Origin: Acidobacteriota bacterium
Lineage (GTDB): Bacteria > Actinomycetota > Actinomycetes > Actinomycetales > Micrococcaceae
Assembly (NCBI GenBank): GCA_019352125.1
Contig: JABBNV010000011.1
Span: 1 to 8,313, forward strand
Length of the DNA: 8,313 nucleotides
Reading direction: 5' to 3'
A model generated the notes under the pieces. It did not search any database. It saw only the letters and a list, made by a program, of their open reading frames with translations, and had not been told where the DNA came from. Shown here in pieces: positions 1 to 6,002 of this stretch. Both the position numbers and the translations under genes were made by a program. Each line of letters opens with the position of its first letter. The stretch's first letter is position 1.

Positions 1-159
1 ACTGAACAGCAGCGCGGGACGTTCAAACTCCGCCACCACCTCACGAATAATGTGAATAGCCTCAGACTCCAGCACATCCAAACTCGTCAAAGCAGCATCA
101 ACGACCACCGACGACGGCACGTCTACCTGCTCCAGTACGTTGGTGTAGTTGTTGCTCAT
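1..159 (-). CDS. cysD: Sulfate adenylyltransferase subunit 2, N-terminal part (runs off window)
   Basis: Only the first 53 codons are present. CysD is the catalytic PP-loop subunit of ATP sulfurylase; with the GTPase CysN it makes adenosine 5'-phosphosulfate (APS) from sulfate and ATP in the cytoplasm. The visible protein begins MSNNYTNVLEQ and contains LESEAIHIIREVVAEFERP followed by ALLFS at the window edge. This is the conserved CysD stretch directly before the SGGKDS PP-loop, which would lie just outside the window. The ATG at 159 overlaps the TGA of cysH as ATGA, so translation is probably coupled; no strong separate ribosome binding site is visible. Its place after sulfite reductase and APS reductase genes supports the call. 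The continuation, and a cysN after it, is inferred. Confidence 0.9.
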   Translation of the reverse strand, partial: MSNNYTNVLEQVDVPSSVVVDAALTSLDVLESEAIHIIREVVAEFERPALLFS

Positions 160-881
160 ACGTGTAACCCACATTCTGTCTTGTCGGTCCCGGCCCAGCG
201 GCCGGCGCGGGGGTCATCGCCGGGTGCAACCTTTCGGGTGCAGGGTGCGCACCCAATGGACGGGTATCCCTGTGTCAGCAGGGGATTGACGGGCAGCAAA
301 TTTTCGTCGGAGTAATCCACCAACTGATCAAAAGTCCAGGTAGCAACGGGGTTGACCTTCACCAGCCCGTTCTTTTCATCCCACGTGATCAGGGGCGTAT
401 TGGTCCTGGTGGGTGCCTCTTCGCGGCGGACCCCGGTGAACCAAAGGTCGTAACCGGCGAGGGCCTCCTGCAGTGGTGCCACCTTGCGAAGGGCACAGCA
501 CTGCGAAGGGTCACGGGCAAACAGGTCCTTCCCCAGCAGAGAATCCTGCTGTGCCACGGTGTGCTCGGGCAGAACATCAACAATGTTGACCCTCAGGTTC
601 GTTGCAACCTCATGGCGGGTGTCATACGTTTCGGGGAAGTGGTAACCCGTGTCCAGGAACAGGACATCCACATGAGGCAACTGGTCCGCCACCAATGCAG
701 GCAACACCGCGTCCGCCATGGAACAGGCAACGGCCACCCGAGCAGTCTCGAAGTTCCGAGCCACCCAAGCAATCACCTCTTCCGCCGTAGCATCCCAACC
801 CAGCTCCTGCGCTCCGGCAGCAGCTAGCGCCCTGAGCGCATCGTTGGAAGTCGCGGACAAGTCACGGGCAAGCTCCGTCAC
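156..881 (-). CDS. cysH: Adenosine 5'-phosphosulfate (APS) reductase, [4Fe-4S] type
   Basis: Cytoplasmic enzyme that reduces APS to sulfite and AMP with thioredoxin as donor. The 241-residue protein has the nucleotide-binding region near residues 51-60 (VACSMADAVL) and the LFLDTGYHFPETY segment at 74-86. The pairs Cys128-Cys129 and Cys211-x2-Cys214 would hold a [4Fe-4S] cluster. The C-terminal ECGLH (236-240) carries the catalytic Cys237. In this family the cysteine pairs mark the iron-sulfur form that normally uses APS rather than PAPS. I chose GTG at 881: it overlaps the upstream stop as GTGA and has a Shine-Dalgarno-like AGAAGGGA 7 nt before it. The reading frame also extends to an ATG at 914, but those 11 extra residues (RRRRR-rich) lie inside the upstream gene and are probably not translated. 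It ends in an ATGA overlap with cysD. Confidence 0.93.
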   Translation of the reverse strand: MTELARDLSATSNDALRALAAAGAQELGWDATAEEVIAWVARNFETARVAVACSMADAVLPALVADQLPHVDVLFLDTGYHFPETYDTRHEVATNLRVNIVDVLPEHTVAQQDSLLGKDLFARDPSQCCALRKVAPLQEALAGYDLWFTGVRREEAPTRTNTPLITWDEKNGLVKVNPVATWTFDQLVDYSDENLLPVNPLLTQGYPSIGCAPCTRKVAPGDDPRAGRWAGTDKTECGLHV

Positions 882-2578
882 TGGAGAATCCCTTCTTCGG
901 CGGCGTGGGCCCACTGGGCGAACGTCTGCCCCTCAGCCCGGCCGGCAACATAGGCGCGGACGACGCGCTCAACGTAGTCGGGCAACTCATCGACGGTGAC
1001 CTTCAAGCCGCGGATGGTGCGGCCGAGGCCGGCTTCTTCGCGCTGATAATCGGCCAAGCCACCGCCCAAGTGGATCTGGAATCCTGGGGTGGGGTCGCCA
1101 TCGGGCGTGGGAAGCATCATGCCCTTGAGGCCAATGTCCGCAGTTTGAATGCGGGCGCAGGAGTTGGGGCAACCGTTGATATGCAGGCTGATGGGGTTCA
1201 CCAATTCTCCGCTGTCCACCAGATCAGCAAGGCGCCGCTCCAACTCCGTGATGGCCCAAGCAGCAGTCTTCTTGGTTTCCACAATGGCTAGCTTGCAAAA
1301 CTCCAAGCCGGTGCAGGCAATGGTGGAACGCCGGAACAATGACGGGCGGGCAGAGAGTCCCAAGGCGTCGACGGCACTAATTACCGGTTCAACCTTGCTT
1401 TCCGGAACGTCCAACAGCACAAATTTTTGGTGCGGAGTGGTGCGCACCCGGTATGAACCGTTGGCCTCCAGCACATCAGCCAGTGAAGTCAGTAGAGCTC
1501 CAGAGAGCCGCCCAACGGTGGGCGTGACGCCAATGTAGAAGTTGCCGTCCTTCTGCTCGTGAACGCCAATGTGGTCACCGGGGGATGTCGGCTTGGGGGC
1601 GGCATCCCCGTCAGCGAGCGCGTAGCCAAGATACTCGTCCTGCAGAATCTGGCGGAACTTCGCAACTCCCCAATCCTGCAACAAGAACTTCAGGCGAGCC
1701 TTGGTGCGCATCCTCCGGTAGCCGTAGTCGCGGAAGATGCTGGTGACGCCCAGCCATACCTCGGCGGCCTCTTCGGGGCGCACAAAGACGCCCAACCGTT
1801 CAGCTAATCGTGGGTAGGTGGACAGGGCCCCGCCTACCCACAGGTCATAGCCGGGGCCAAAGTCCGGATGCACCACGGCCACCAAAGAACAGTCGTTAAT
1901 CTCGTGAACTACGTCCTGGCTGGGGTGGCCGGTAATAGCCGTCTTGTACTTGCGTGGCAGGTTGGCCAGCGAGGGGTCCCCGATGAAGCGCTCACTGAGC
2001 TCGTTAATCAGCGGGGTGGGATCCAGAATTTCATCCTTGGCAATCCCTGCCACGGGAGAGCCCAGGATTACTCGAGGCACATCCCCGCAGGCTTCCGTGG
2101 TGGATAGCCCCACAGCCTCCAACCGGCGCCAGATCTCCGGCATGCTCTCCACCTCAACCCAATGGAGCTGAATGTTCTGCCGGTCCGTGAGGTCCGCGGT
2201 ACCGCGAGCAAAATCGGTGGATATGCCACCGATAACCCGCAGTTGTTCCGTGGTGAGTGCACCGCCGTCAATACGTACCCGGAGCATGAAGTAGCGGTCT
2301 TCCAACTCTTCCGGCTCCAACGTAGCCGTCTTGCCGCCGTCGATCCCGGGCTTGCGCTGGGTATAAAGTCCCCACCAGCGAAAGCGACCGTGCAGGTCAG
2401 TCGGATCGATGCTGTCAAAGCCATCGCGAGCGTAGATACTCTCAATGCGCGCACGAACGCTCAGTCCGCCGTCTTCCTGCTTCCAGGTTTCGTTGCCGTT
2501 GAGCGGCTCAATGCCGTCAATCTTCCACTGTCCGTGCGGCTTCGTAGCGGGCCGCCTGGATAGAGTTTGGTTGGTCAT
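878..2578 (-). CDS. sirA: Assimilatory sulfite reductase (ferredoxin), siroheme/[4Fe-4S]
   Basis: Six-electron reduction of sulfite to sulfide in the cytoplasm, with ferredoxin as likely donor. The 566-residue protein (from ATG 2578) has the usual two ferredoxin-like half-domains plus two siroheme/[4Fe-4S] repeats. Cluster ligands are Cys422-x5-Cys428 (ACTGLEFC) and Cys470-x3-Cys474 (NGCPNSC). The first siroheme-contact region is at about residues 120-140 (RGTADLTDRQNIQLHWVEVE). Tyr72 (WWGLYTQR) and Cys164 (TTEACGDV) are 92 residues apart, the same separation as the Tyr69-Cys161 covalent pair known in Mycobacterium tuberculosis NirA/SirA, which argues for sulfite rather than nitrite reductase. 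An in-frame GTG at 2587 would add three residues (MSC); neither start has a strong ribosome binding site, and ATG 2578 has GTGAG 4 nt upstream. The stop overlaps the cysH start. The gene could also be labelled cysI or nirA. Confidence 0.94.
   Translation of the reverse strand: MTNQTLSRRPATKPHGQWKIDGIEPLNGNETWKQEDGGLSVRARIESIYARDGFDSIDPTDLHGRFRWWGLYTQRKPGIDGGKTATLEPEELEDRYFMLRVRIDGGALTTEQLRVIGGISTDFARGTADLTDRQNIQLHWVEVESMPEIWRRLEAVGLSTTEACGDVPRVILGSPVAGIAKDEILDPTPLINELSERFIGDPSLANLPRKYKTAITGHPSQDVVHEINDCSLVAVVHPDFGPGYDLWVGGALSTYPRLAERLGVFVRPEEAAEVWLGVTSIFRDYGYRRMRTKARLKFLLQDWGVAKFRQILQDEYLGYALADGDAAPKPTSPGDHIGVHEQKDGNFYIGVTPTVGRLSGALLTSLADVLEANGSYRVRTTPHQKFVLLDVPESKVEPVISAVDALGLSARPSLFRRSTIACTGLEFCKLAIVETKKTAAWAITELERRLADLVDSGELVNPISLHINGCPNSCARIQTADIGLKGMMLPTPDGDPTPGFQIHLGGGLADYQREEAGLGRTIRGLKVTVDELPDYVERVVRAYVAGRAEGQTFAQWAHAAEEGILQ
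889..896 (-). promoter_or_regulatory. Ribosome binding site deciding the cysH GTG start
   Basis: AGAAGGGA on the minus strand lies 7 nt before the GTG at 881, inside the last codons of the sulfite reductase gene. It supports the GTG start over the ATG at 914. Confidence 0.6.
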
Positions 2579-2681
2579 ACAGCTCACACTAAGGCTGCCG
2601 CGCTGTTGGCCCCTCGCGGAGAGTCATTGACGGCAACACTTCGTCACGGGGCGCAATATGAACCGCAATAGCTTGCAATTC
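2579..2681 (-). promoter_or_regulatory. Candidate promoter/operator region for the cys operon
   Basis: This 103-nt gap is the only sizeable intergenic space in the minus-strand run, so it is the natural place for a cys-specific promoter. On the plus strand it holds three copies of GCAAT (2653-2657, 2665-2669, 2675-2679), spaced 12 and 10 nt apart. Closer to the gene is an inverted repeat TGACG (2628-2632), nine bases, CGTCA (2642-2646). I could not pick a convincing -35/-10 pair; the best -10-like string on the minus strand is CATATT inside the GCAAT cluster. I see no SAM riboswitch or terminator-like hairpin. Regulation by sulfur or cysteine status is inference. Confidence 0.3.
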
Positions 2682-3062
2682 CTACCTGCCCCAAAATCGC
2701 TCCAGCTCTCGGCGATCTTTCTTGCTGGGGCGGCCGGCACCGCGATCGCGTTGAGCCACCACCACCTGCTCCACCGGCGGCAGCCGAACGGTGTGGTCCG
2801 TGTAGCAGCGGGCCGCCAGCTCTGCCCCCACTCGTTTGGCAATTAGCGCGCGCACCTCCAACACCAGTTCTTCACCGTCCCGGCGAACTCGCAACGTATC
2901 CCCCTCCACCAGAATCTGCGCGGCCTTGAGGGTTTTTCCGTCCATTCGTACATGCCCGGCACGGCAAGCGGCGGTGGCCATTGAGCGCGTCTTGTATATG
3001 CGCACCGCCCACAGCCAGGCATCCACCCTCACTGCGGAGGAGGTTCCCACGCTAGGGGTCAT
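2682..3062 (-). CDS. hslR: S4-domain RNA-binding protein, Hsp15 (HslR)-like
   Basis: Small cytoplasmic RNA-binding protein of 126 residues. The S4 domain spans about residues 12-60 (VRVDAWLWAVRIYKTRSMA, then GHVRMDGKTLKAAQILVEGD). The C-terminal tail is basic and ends with GRPSKKDRRELERFWGR, the typical tail of bacterial Hsp15 proteins. In E. coli, Hsp15 binds 50S subunits that carry a stalled nascent chain; the actinobacterial members are largely untested, so the role here comes from the family. ATG 3062 overlaps the cbiX stop as ATGA, so translation is probably coupled. It lies between cbiX and the sulfite reductase gene, but nothing in the protein points to a sulfur function. The gene name is by family resemblance only. 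Confidence 0.85.
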   Translation of the reverse strand: MTPSVGTSSAVRVDAWLWAVRIYKTRSMATAACRAGHVRMDGKTLKAAQILVEGDTLRVRRDGEELVLEVRALIAKRVGAELAARCYTDHTVRLPPVEQVVVAQRDRGAGRPSKKDRRELERFWGR

Positions 3063-3754
3063 TGCCGCGCCACGGCTTCATTGAAGCGTCGCAGCGCCAA
3101 ACGCGCCACCTGTTGGCTGGGCAACAAAGGCTCAGTCACTACCGTCGCACCGGACTTGGCAAGCTGGTCATGAAAGTACCCCGGAGCCAACAAATAGGAA
3201 GCTACGGCCACGCTGGCGTGTCCCTGGTCATGAAGCTCAGCAACCGCGTCAGGCACCGTTGGCGTTGTGCTGGCGCCATAGCCGGCCGCCACGGTACCGG
3301 GCCGCAGAGCCCGCAGCTCCGCCGCGACTTCCTCTACCGCGTCCGCTGCGGCGGGGTCTGAGGATCCGGCCGCAGCCAGAACCACGGGCCAGTCGCCCGG
3401 AACGTCCCTAAGTCGTTCAGCCAGGACTGCTGCTAGCTCACCGTCCGGGCCCAAAGGCTCCGCGGCAACCGCACTCCCCGCCCGCTGTGAATTACGCGCA
3501 GCTACAGCGTTGGCAATGTCTACCCGCACATGGAACCCCACGCTGAGCAGCAGCGGCACCACCACTGCATCCAGCTCTGGTGCCACGTCGCGCAGCACCG
3601 TATCCAGCGATGGTTCCTGCACATCCACATAGGCCTCCAGCACCGTTAGCCCCGGCCGTAAGGCGGCCACCATCTCACGCAACTGATTAATCAGCTGCTG
3701 CCCGGTGACGTTATTGGTTCCGTGTGAACACGCAACCAAGATGGGCTGCTTCAC
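3059..3754 (-). CDS. cbiX: Sirohydrochlorin chelatase (CbiX/SirB family)
   Basis: Inserts a divalent metal into sirohydrochlorin: Fe2+ for siroheme (SirB) or Co2+ for cobalamin (CbiX). The 231-residue protein has two similar halves. The first carries the metal-binding histidines His11 (ACSHGTNN) and His75 (LSVGFHVRVDI). The second carries AAAGSSDPAAAD (128-138) and His195 (LLAPGYFHDQL). I chose GTG 3754: it overlaps the permease stop as GTGA, has AAGGAG 5 nt before it, and the family's conserved N-terminus (KQPILVACSHGT) starts right there. The frame is open upstream to 3889, but that stretch lies inside the permease gene. The neighbouring siroheme-dependent sulfite reductase favours the ferrochelatase role; cobalt specificity cannot be excluded. 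No uroporphyrinogen methyltransferase or precorrin dehydrogenase gene is in the window. Confidence 0.88.
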   Translation of the reverse strand: MKQPILVACSHGTNNVTGQQLINQLREMVAALRPGLTVLEAYVDVQEPSLDTVLRDVAPELDAVVVPLLLSVGFHVRVDIANAVAARNSQRAGSAVAAEPLGPDGELAAVLAERLRDVPGDWPVVLAAAGSSDPAAADAVEEVAAELRALRPGTVAAGYGASTTPTVPDAVAELHDQGHASVAVASYLLAPGYFHDQLAKSGATVVTEPLLPSQQVARLALRRFNEAVARQ

Positions 3755-4977
3755 ACGTTCTCCTTGCGGGCAAAAACAGTCTTGAGGGACAGCTTGTTGG
3801 AGTACTCGATGGAACCATAGCGGAACAGGTGCACGGCCAACCGGAGGGCCAAAGCACCCAGAATGAGTAGTTCCGCAATCACTACCCAAGCGGACACCGG
3901 GTCAAGGGAGCCGAAGGCGTTCCGCAACAGCGCCGTCACCGGCGCTGTCAGGGGGAAGAACGTGAAAATCCGTACAATCGGCGCGCTGGGATCACTGATG
4001 ATGAGAGACACTGCGTACAGCGGCACAAACAGCAATATCATCACCGGCCCCAGCATCGTGCCGGCCTCTTTGACGGTTGGCATCACTGCCCCGATGGACA
4101 CCAGTAGACCAGTGAACAGGATGAACCCGCCCAGCAGAATGAGCGCACTTACCAGCATAGTTAAGGGATCAGGCGAGAGGTGCGACAGGTCAAAGTCCGG
4201 GAAGGCGAGCTGCTCACGGAAGAGGGCGTATCCCACCACCGTGGGCACCGCGAACACCACCATTTGAACCACGCCCACCATAAAGAGGCTAATAATCTTT
4301 CCCACTACCAGCGTGGTCGGGTTGAGGGTGGTGAGGATCATCTCCGTGACGCGATTCTCTTTTTCCTCAAGGGTGGAGGAAATCATTTGGTTGGCCAAGA
4401 GGGCTACGGTCAGGTAGAAGATCACCAACACCAGCAGGGGCGGAACCACTGTGCCCCAGCCGCCCGCCTCCACGCCATTCTTGTAGGTGGTGGATTCGGT
4501 GCTCACAGTCCCGTTTAATACAGCAGTGAGCTTTGGTTGGCCCACCTGTTGTTGGGCTGAAACAGTCAATAGCTGCTTGGCGACGGCGTCATAGGTTCCG
4601 TTTTTGAAGATGCCCTGATCTGCAGCATAAATCTTGATCTTGCCGATGGCCGGATCACCGGGATACACGAAGAGGGCCTGCAGCTTACCGTCCTTGACCG
4701 CGGTCAGGGCCGCTGATTCACTCGAGGCAGGGCTTCCGCCCATTGCGGCGGCAATCTGGGCGTTGACCAAGCCCGAGGCATCCACATAACTGAAGTTCAG
4801 CTTGTCATTCTTTTGGGCGTCCGCAGAGCTTGACGTGGATTGGTTGGAGATAAACACCAAGGCAAAAACGATGGCCAGCATTACCGGAATGGCCAGCGTG
4901 GCTATCCAAAACCGACGCTTCTTGACGGTCCGAGTGAATTCGAAGGACACCACAGTGCCCAAATTATGACGTGCCAT
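3751..4977 (-). CDS. ABC-2 type exporter permease (NatB/COG1668-like)
   Basis: Integral membrane subunit of an ABC exporter, 408 residues. After a short cytoplasmic N-terminus (SFEFTRTVKKRRFWIATLAIP is typical of this family) come TM1 at about 24-44 and a large extracytoplasmic domain at about 45-172. Five further hydrophobic segments follow near 175-198, 224-250, 273-296, 308-328 and 361-384. The cytoplasmic loop EEKENRVTEMILTT (204-217) is a hallmark of NatB-like ABC-2 permeases. The Bacillus NatAB relative exports Na+; the substrate here is unknown. ATG 4977 is one base after the ATPase stop, with GGAGG 9 nt upstream, so the two genes form a unit. The 3' end overlaps cbiX. No frameshift or truncation is visible. 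Confidence 0.87.
   Translation of the reverse strand: MARHNLGTVVSFEFTRTVKKRRFWIATLAIPVMLAIVFALVFISNQSTSSSADAQKNDKLNFSYVDASGLVNAQIAAAMGGSPASSESAALTAVKDGKLQALFVYPGDPAIGKIKIYAADQGIFKNGTYDAVAKQLLTVSAQQQVGQPKLTAVLNGTVSTESTTYKNGVEAGGWGTVVPPLLVLVIFYLTVALLANQMISSTLEEKENRVTEMILTTLNPTTLVVGKIISLFMVGVVQMVVFAVPTVVGYALFREQLAFPDFDLSHLSPDPLTMLVSALILLGGFILFTGLLVSIGAVMPTVKEAGTMLGPVMILLFVPLYAVSLIISDPSAPIVRIFTFFPLTAPVTALLRNAFGSLDPVSAWVVIAELLILGALALRLAVHLFRYGSIEYSNKLSLKTVFARKENV
3760..3765 (-). promoter_or_regulatory. Ribosome binding site deciding the cbiX GTG start
   Basis: AAGGAG on the minus strand, 5 nt before GTG 3754 and within the last codons of the permease gene. It is one of the strongest Shine-Dalgarno matches in the window and fixes the start. 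Confidence 0.75.
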
Positions 4978-4978
4978 G

Positions 4979-5917
4979 TTAGCTGGCCTCCGTAGATTGG
5001 TGCCCGGCTTCGCCGTAGACCTGAATAAAAATATCGTCGAGGGAGCGCTTGGCGGCCGAGAAGCCGCGGACGCTCACCCCTGCCTGCACCAGTTCCCGCA
5101 GTACGGCAGCCTCGTCTGCGCCGTCGGCCAAGGCAAGTTCCGCATAATTGGCCTCGCGCAGTGACACGGTGTACTGCGTTGAGAGCGGCAATTCACCGGT
5201 GAATTTTAGTCGAACCGTGCGGCCGCCGTAGAGGTCTTGCACCTGGTCAATGGTGCCGTATGCCTCCGCTGTGCCGTCCTTGAGGAGGATGATGCGATCG
5301 CACAGCCGCTCCACCTCCTCCATTTGGTGCGTCACCATAATGACGGTGGCCCCGGCAACCTTGCGTTCTTCAATAATGTCCATCAACAGCCGCCGGTTAA
5401 CCGGGTCAAAGCCCTTCGTGGGCTCGTCCAAGATCAATAACTCCGGGTCATTCATGATGGTGACGCCCAGCTGAATCTTCTGCTGTTGGCCACCGGAGAG
5501 TGTGTCCAGCCGAACGGAGGCTTTATCGCTGAGATCAACTCGCCGAAGGTACTCCTGTGAGAAGTCCCGGGCCGCCGTCGCGCTCAGCCCCTTGAGCCGG
5601 CCAAAATAGACCATGACGTCAAGTACTGACTCCTTTTTGTAGAGGCCGCGCTCCTCGGGCAGGTAGCCCAATCTGGAACCGAAGTCATCGTTAAACACCT
5701 TGCCGCCGATGTGCAAGATGCCAGCAGTGGGCCGGTAGATACCCAGTAGCGCACGGATAGTGGTGGTTTTCCCTGATCCGTTTCCACCCAGAAACCCAAA
5801 TGTTTCGCCCCGGTGCACGTCGAAGGAGAGGTTGGAGATGACGGTTTGGGCGCCAAAATTCATTTTGAATCCCTCAATATGAACCAGTGGCTCCGTGGGG
5901 GCTGCAGTGACAGTCAT
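4979..5917 (-). CDS. ABC exporter ATP-binding protein (NatA-like, DUF4162-type C-terminus)
   Basis: Cytoplasmic ATPase that powers the adjacent ABC-2 permease; 312 residues. Walker A is G44-GNGSGKT-51, the signature LSGGQ is at 140-144, Walker B is LLILDEP at 160-166, and the switch histidine is His197 (VTHQ). The Q-loop region contains LGYLPEERGLY (83-93), characteristic of the NatA-like subgroup. The C-terminal part (about 230-305, ending SLDDIFIQVYGEAG) matches the accessory domain found after this type of NBD. The D-loop region reads TKGFDPVN rather than the more common SGLDPVN. I chose ATG 5917; the frame stays open upstream to 6457, but that stretch is antisense to the channel gene. There is no usable Shine-Dalgarno, but a -10-like TATGCT sits exactly 6 nt before the ATG, so the mRNA may be leaderless. 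Substrate unknown. Confidence 0.9.
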   Translation of the reverse strand: MTVTAAPTEPLVHIEGFKMNFGAQTVISNLSFDVHRGETFGFLGGNGSGKTTTIRALLGIYRPTAGILHIGGKVFNDDFGSRLGYLPEERGLYKKESVLDVMVYFGRLKGLSATAARDFSQEYLRRVDLSDKASVRLDTLSGGQQQKIQLGVTIMNDPELLILDEPTKGFDPVNRRLLMDIIEERKVAGATVIMVTHQMEEVERLCDRIILLKDGTAEAYGTIDQVQDLYGGRTVRLKFTGELPLSTQYTVSLREANYAELALADGADEAAVLRELVQAGVSVRGFSAAKRSLDDIFIQVYGEAGHQSTEAS

Positions 5918-5923
5918 GCCCCC

Positions 5924-5929
5924 AGCATA
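5924..5929 (-). promoter_or_regulatory. Candidate -10 box for leaderless ABC-operon transcript
   Basis: TATGCT on the minus strand is followed by 6 nt (GGGGGC) and then ATG 5917. That spacing would place the transcription start on the A of ATG. No good -35 hexamer is visible at 16-18 nt. The call rests on position and the TAnnnT match only. Confidence 0.4.
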
Positions 5930-5944
5930 GTTCCCACCGCACCG

Positions 5945-5950
5945 TAGGAT
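5945..5950 (+). promoter_or_regulatory. Candidate -10 box for the TRIC-SUKH transcript
   Basis: TAGGAT on the plus strand, with no clear -35. If used, transcription would begin near 5957, about 45 nt before ATG 6003, and would exclude the upstream ATG at 5949 as a start. It lies 15 bp from the opposing -10 candidate of the ABC operon, so the two promoters would interfere. Confidence 0.25.
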
Positions 5951-6002
5951 GGATGCTGGCTCCACCCCATTCCTGCTACCTGCTGACCTAGAGAATGCAC
6001 TG

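Noticed and set aside
882..914. ATG 914 start for cysH
   Set aside because: The extra 11 residues are inside the sulfite reductase gene, while GTG 881 has a well-placed ribosome binding site and a GTGA overlap.
2162..2563. 133-codon plus-strand open frame antisense to the sulfite reductase gene
   Set aside because: It is a shadow of the conserved sulfite reductase coding frame in GC-rich DNA; no recognizable domain or ribosome binding site.
2579..2681. SAM or other riboswitch ahead of the cys genes
   Set aside because: The gap is only 103 nt and shows no set of paired stems or conserved riboswitch core that I can recognise.
3755..3889. Upstream extension of the cbiX frame to an ATG at 3889
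   Set aside because: It lies wholly within the permease 3' end; GTG 3754 has a strong Shine-Dalgarno and the family N-terminus starts there.
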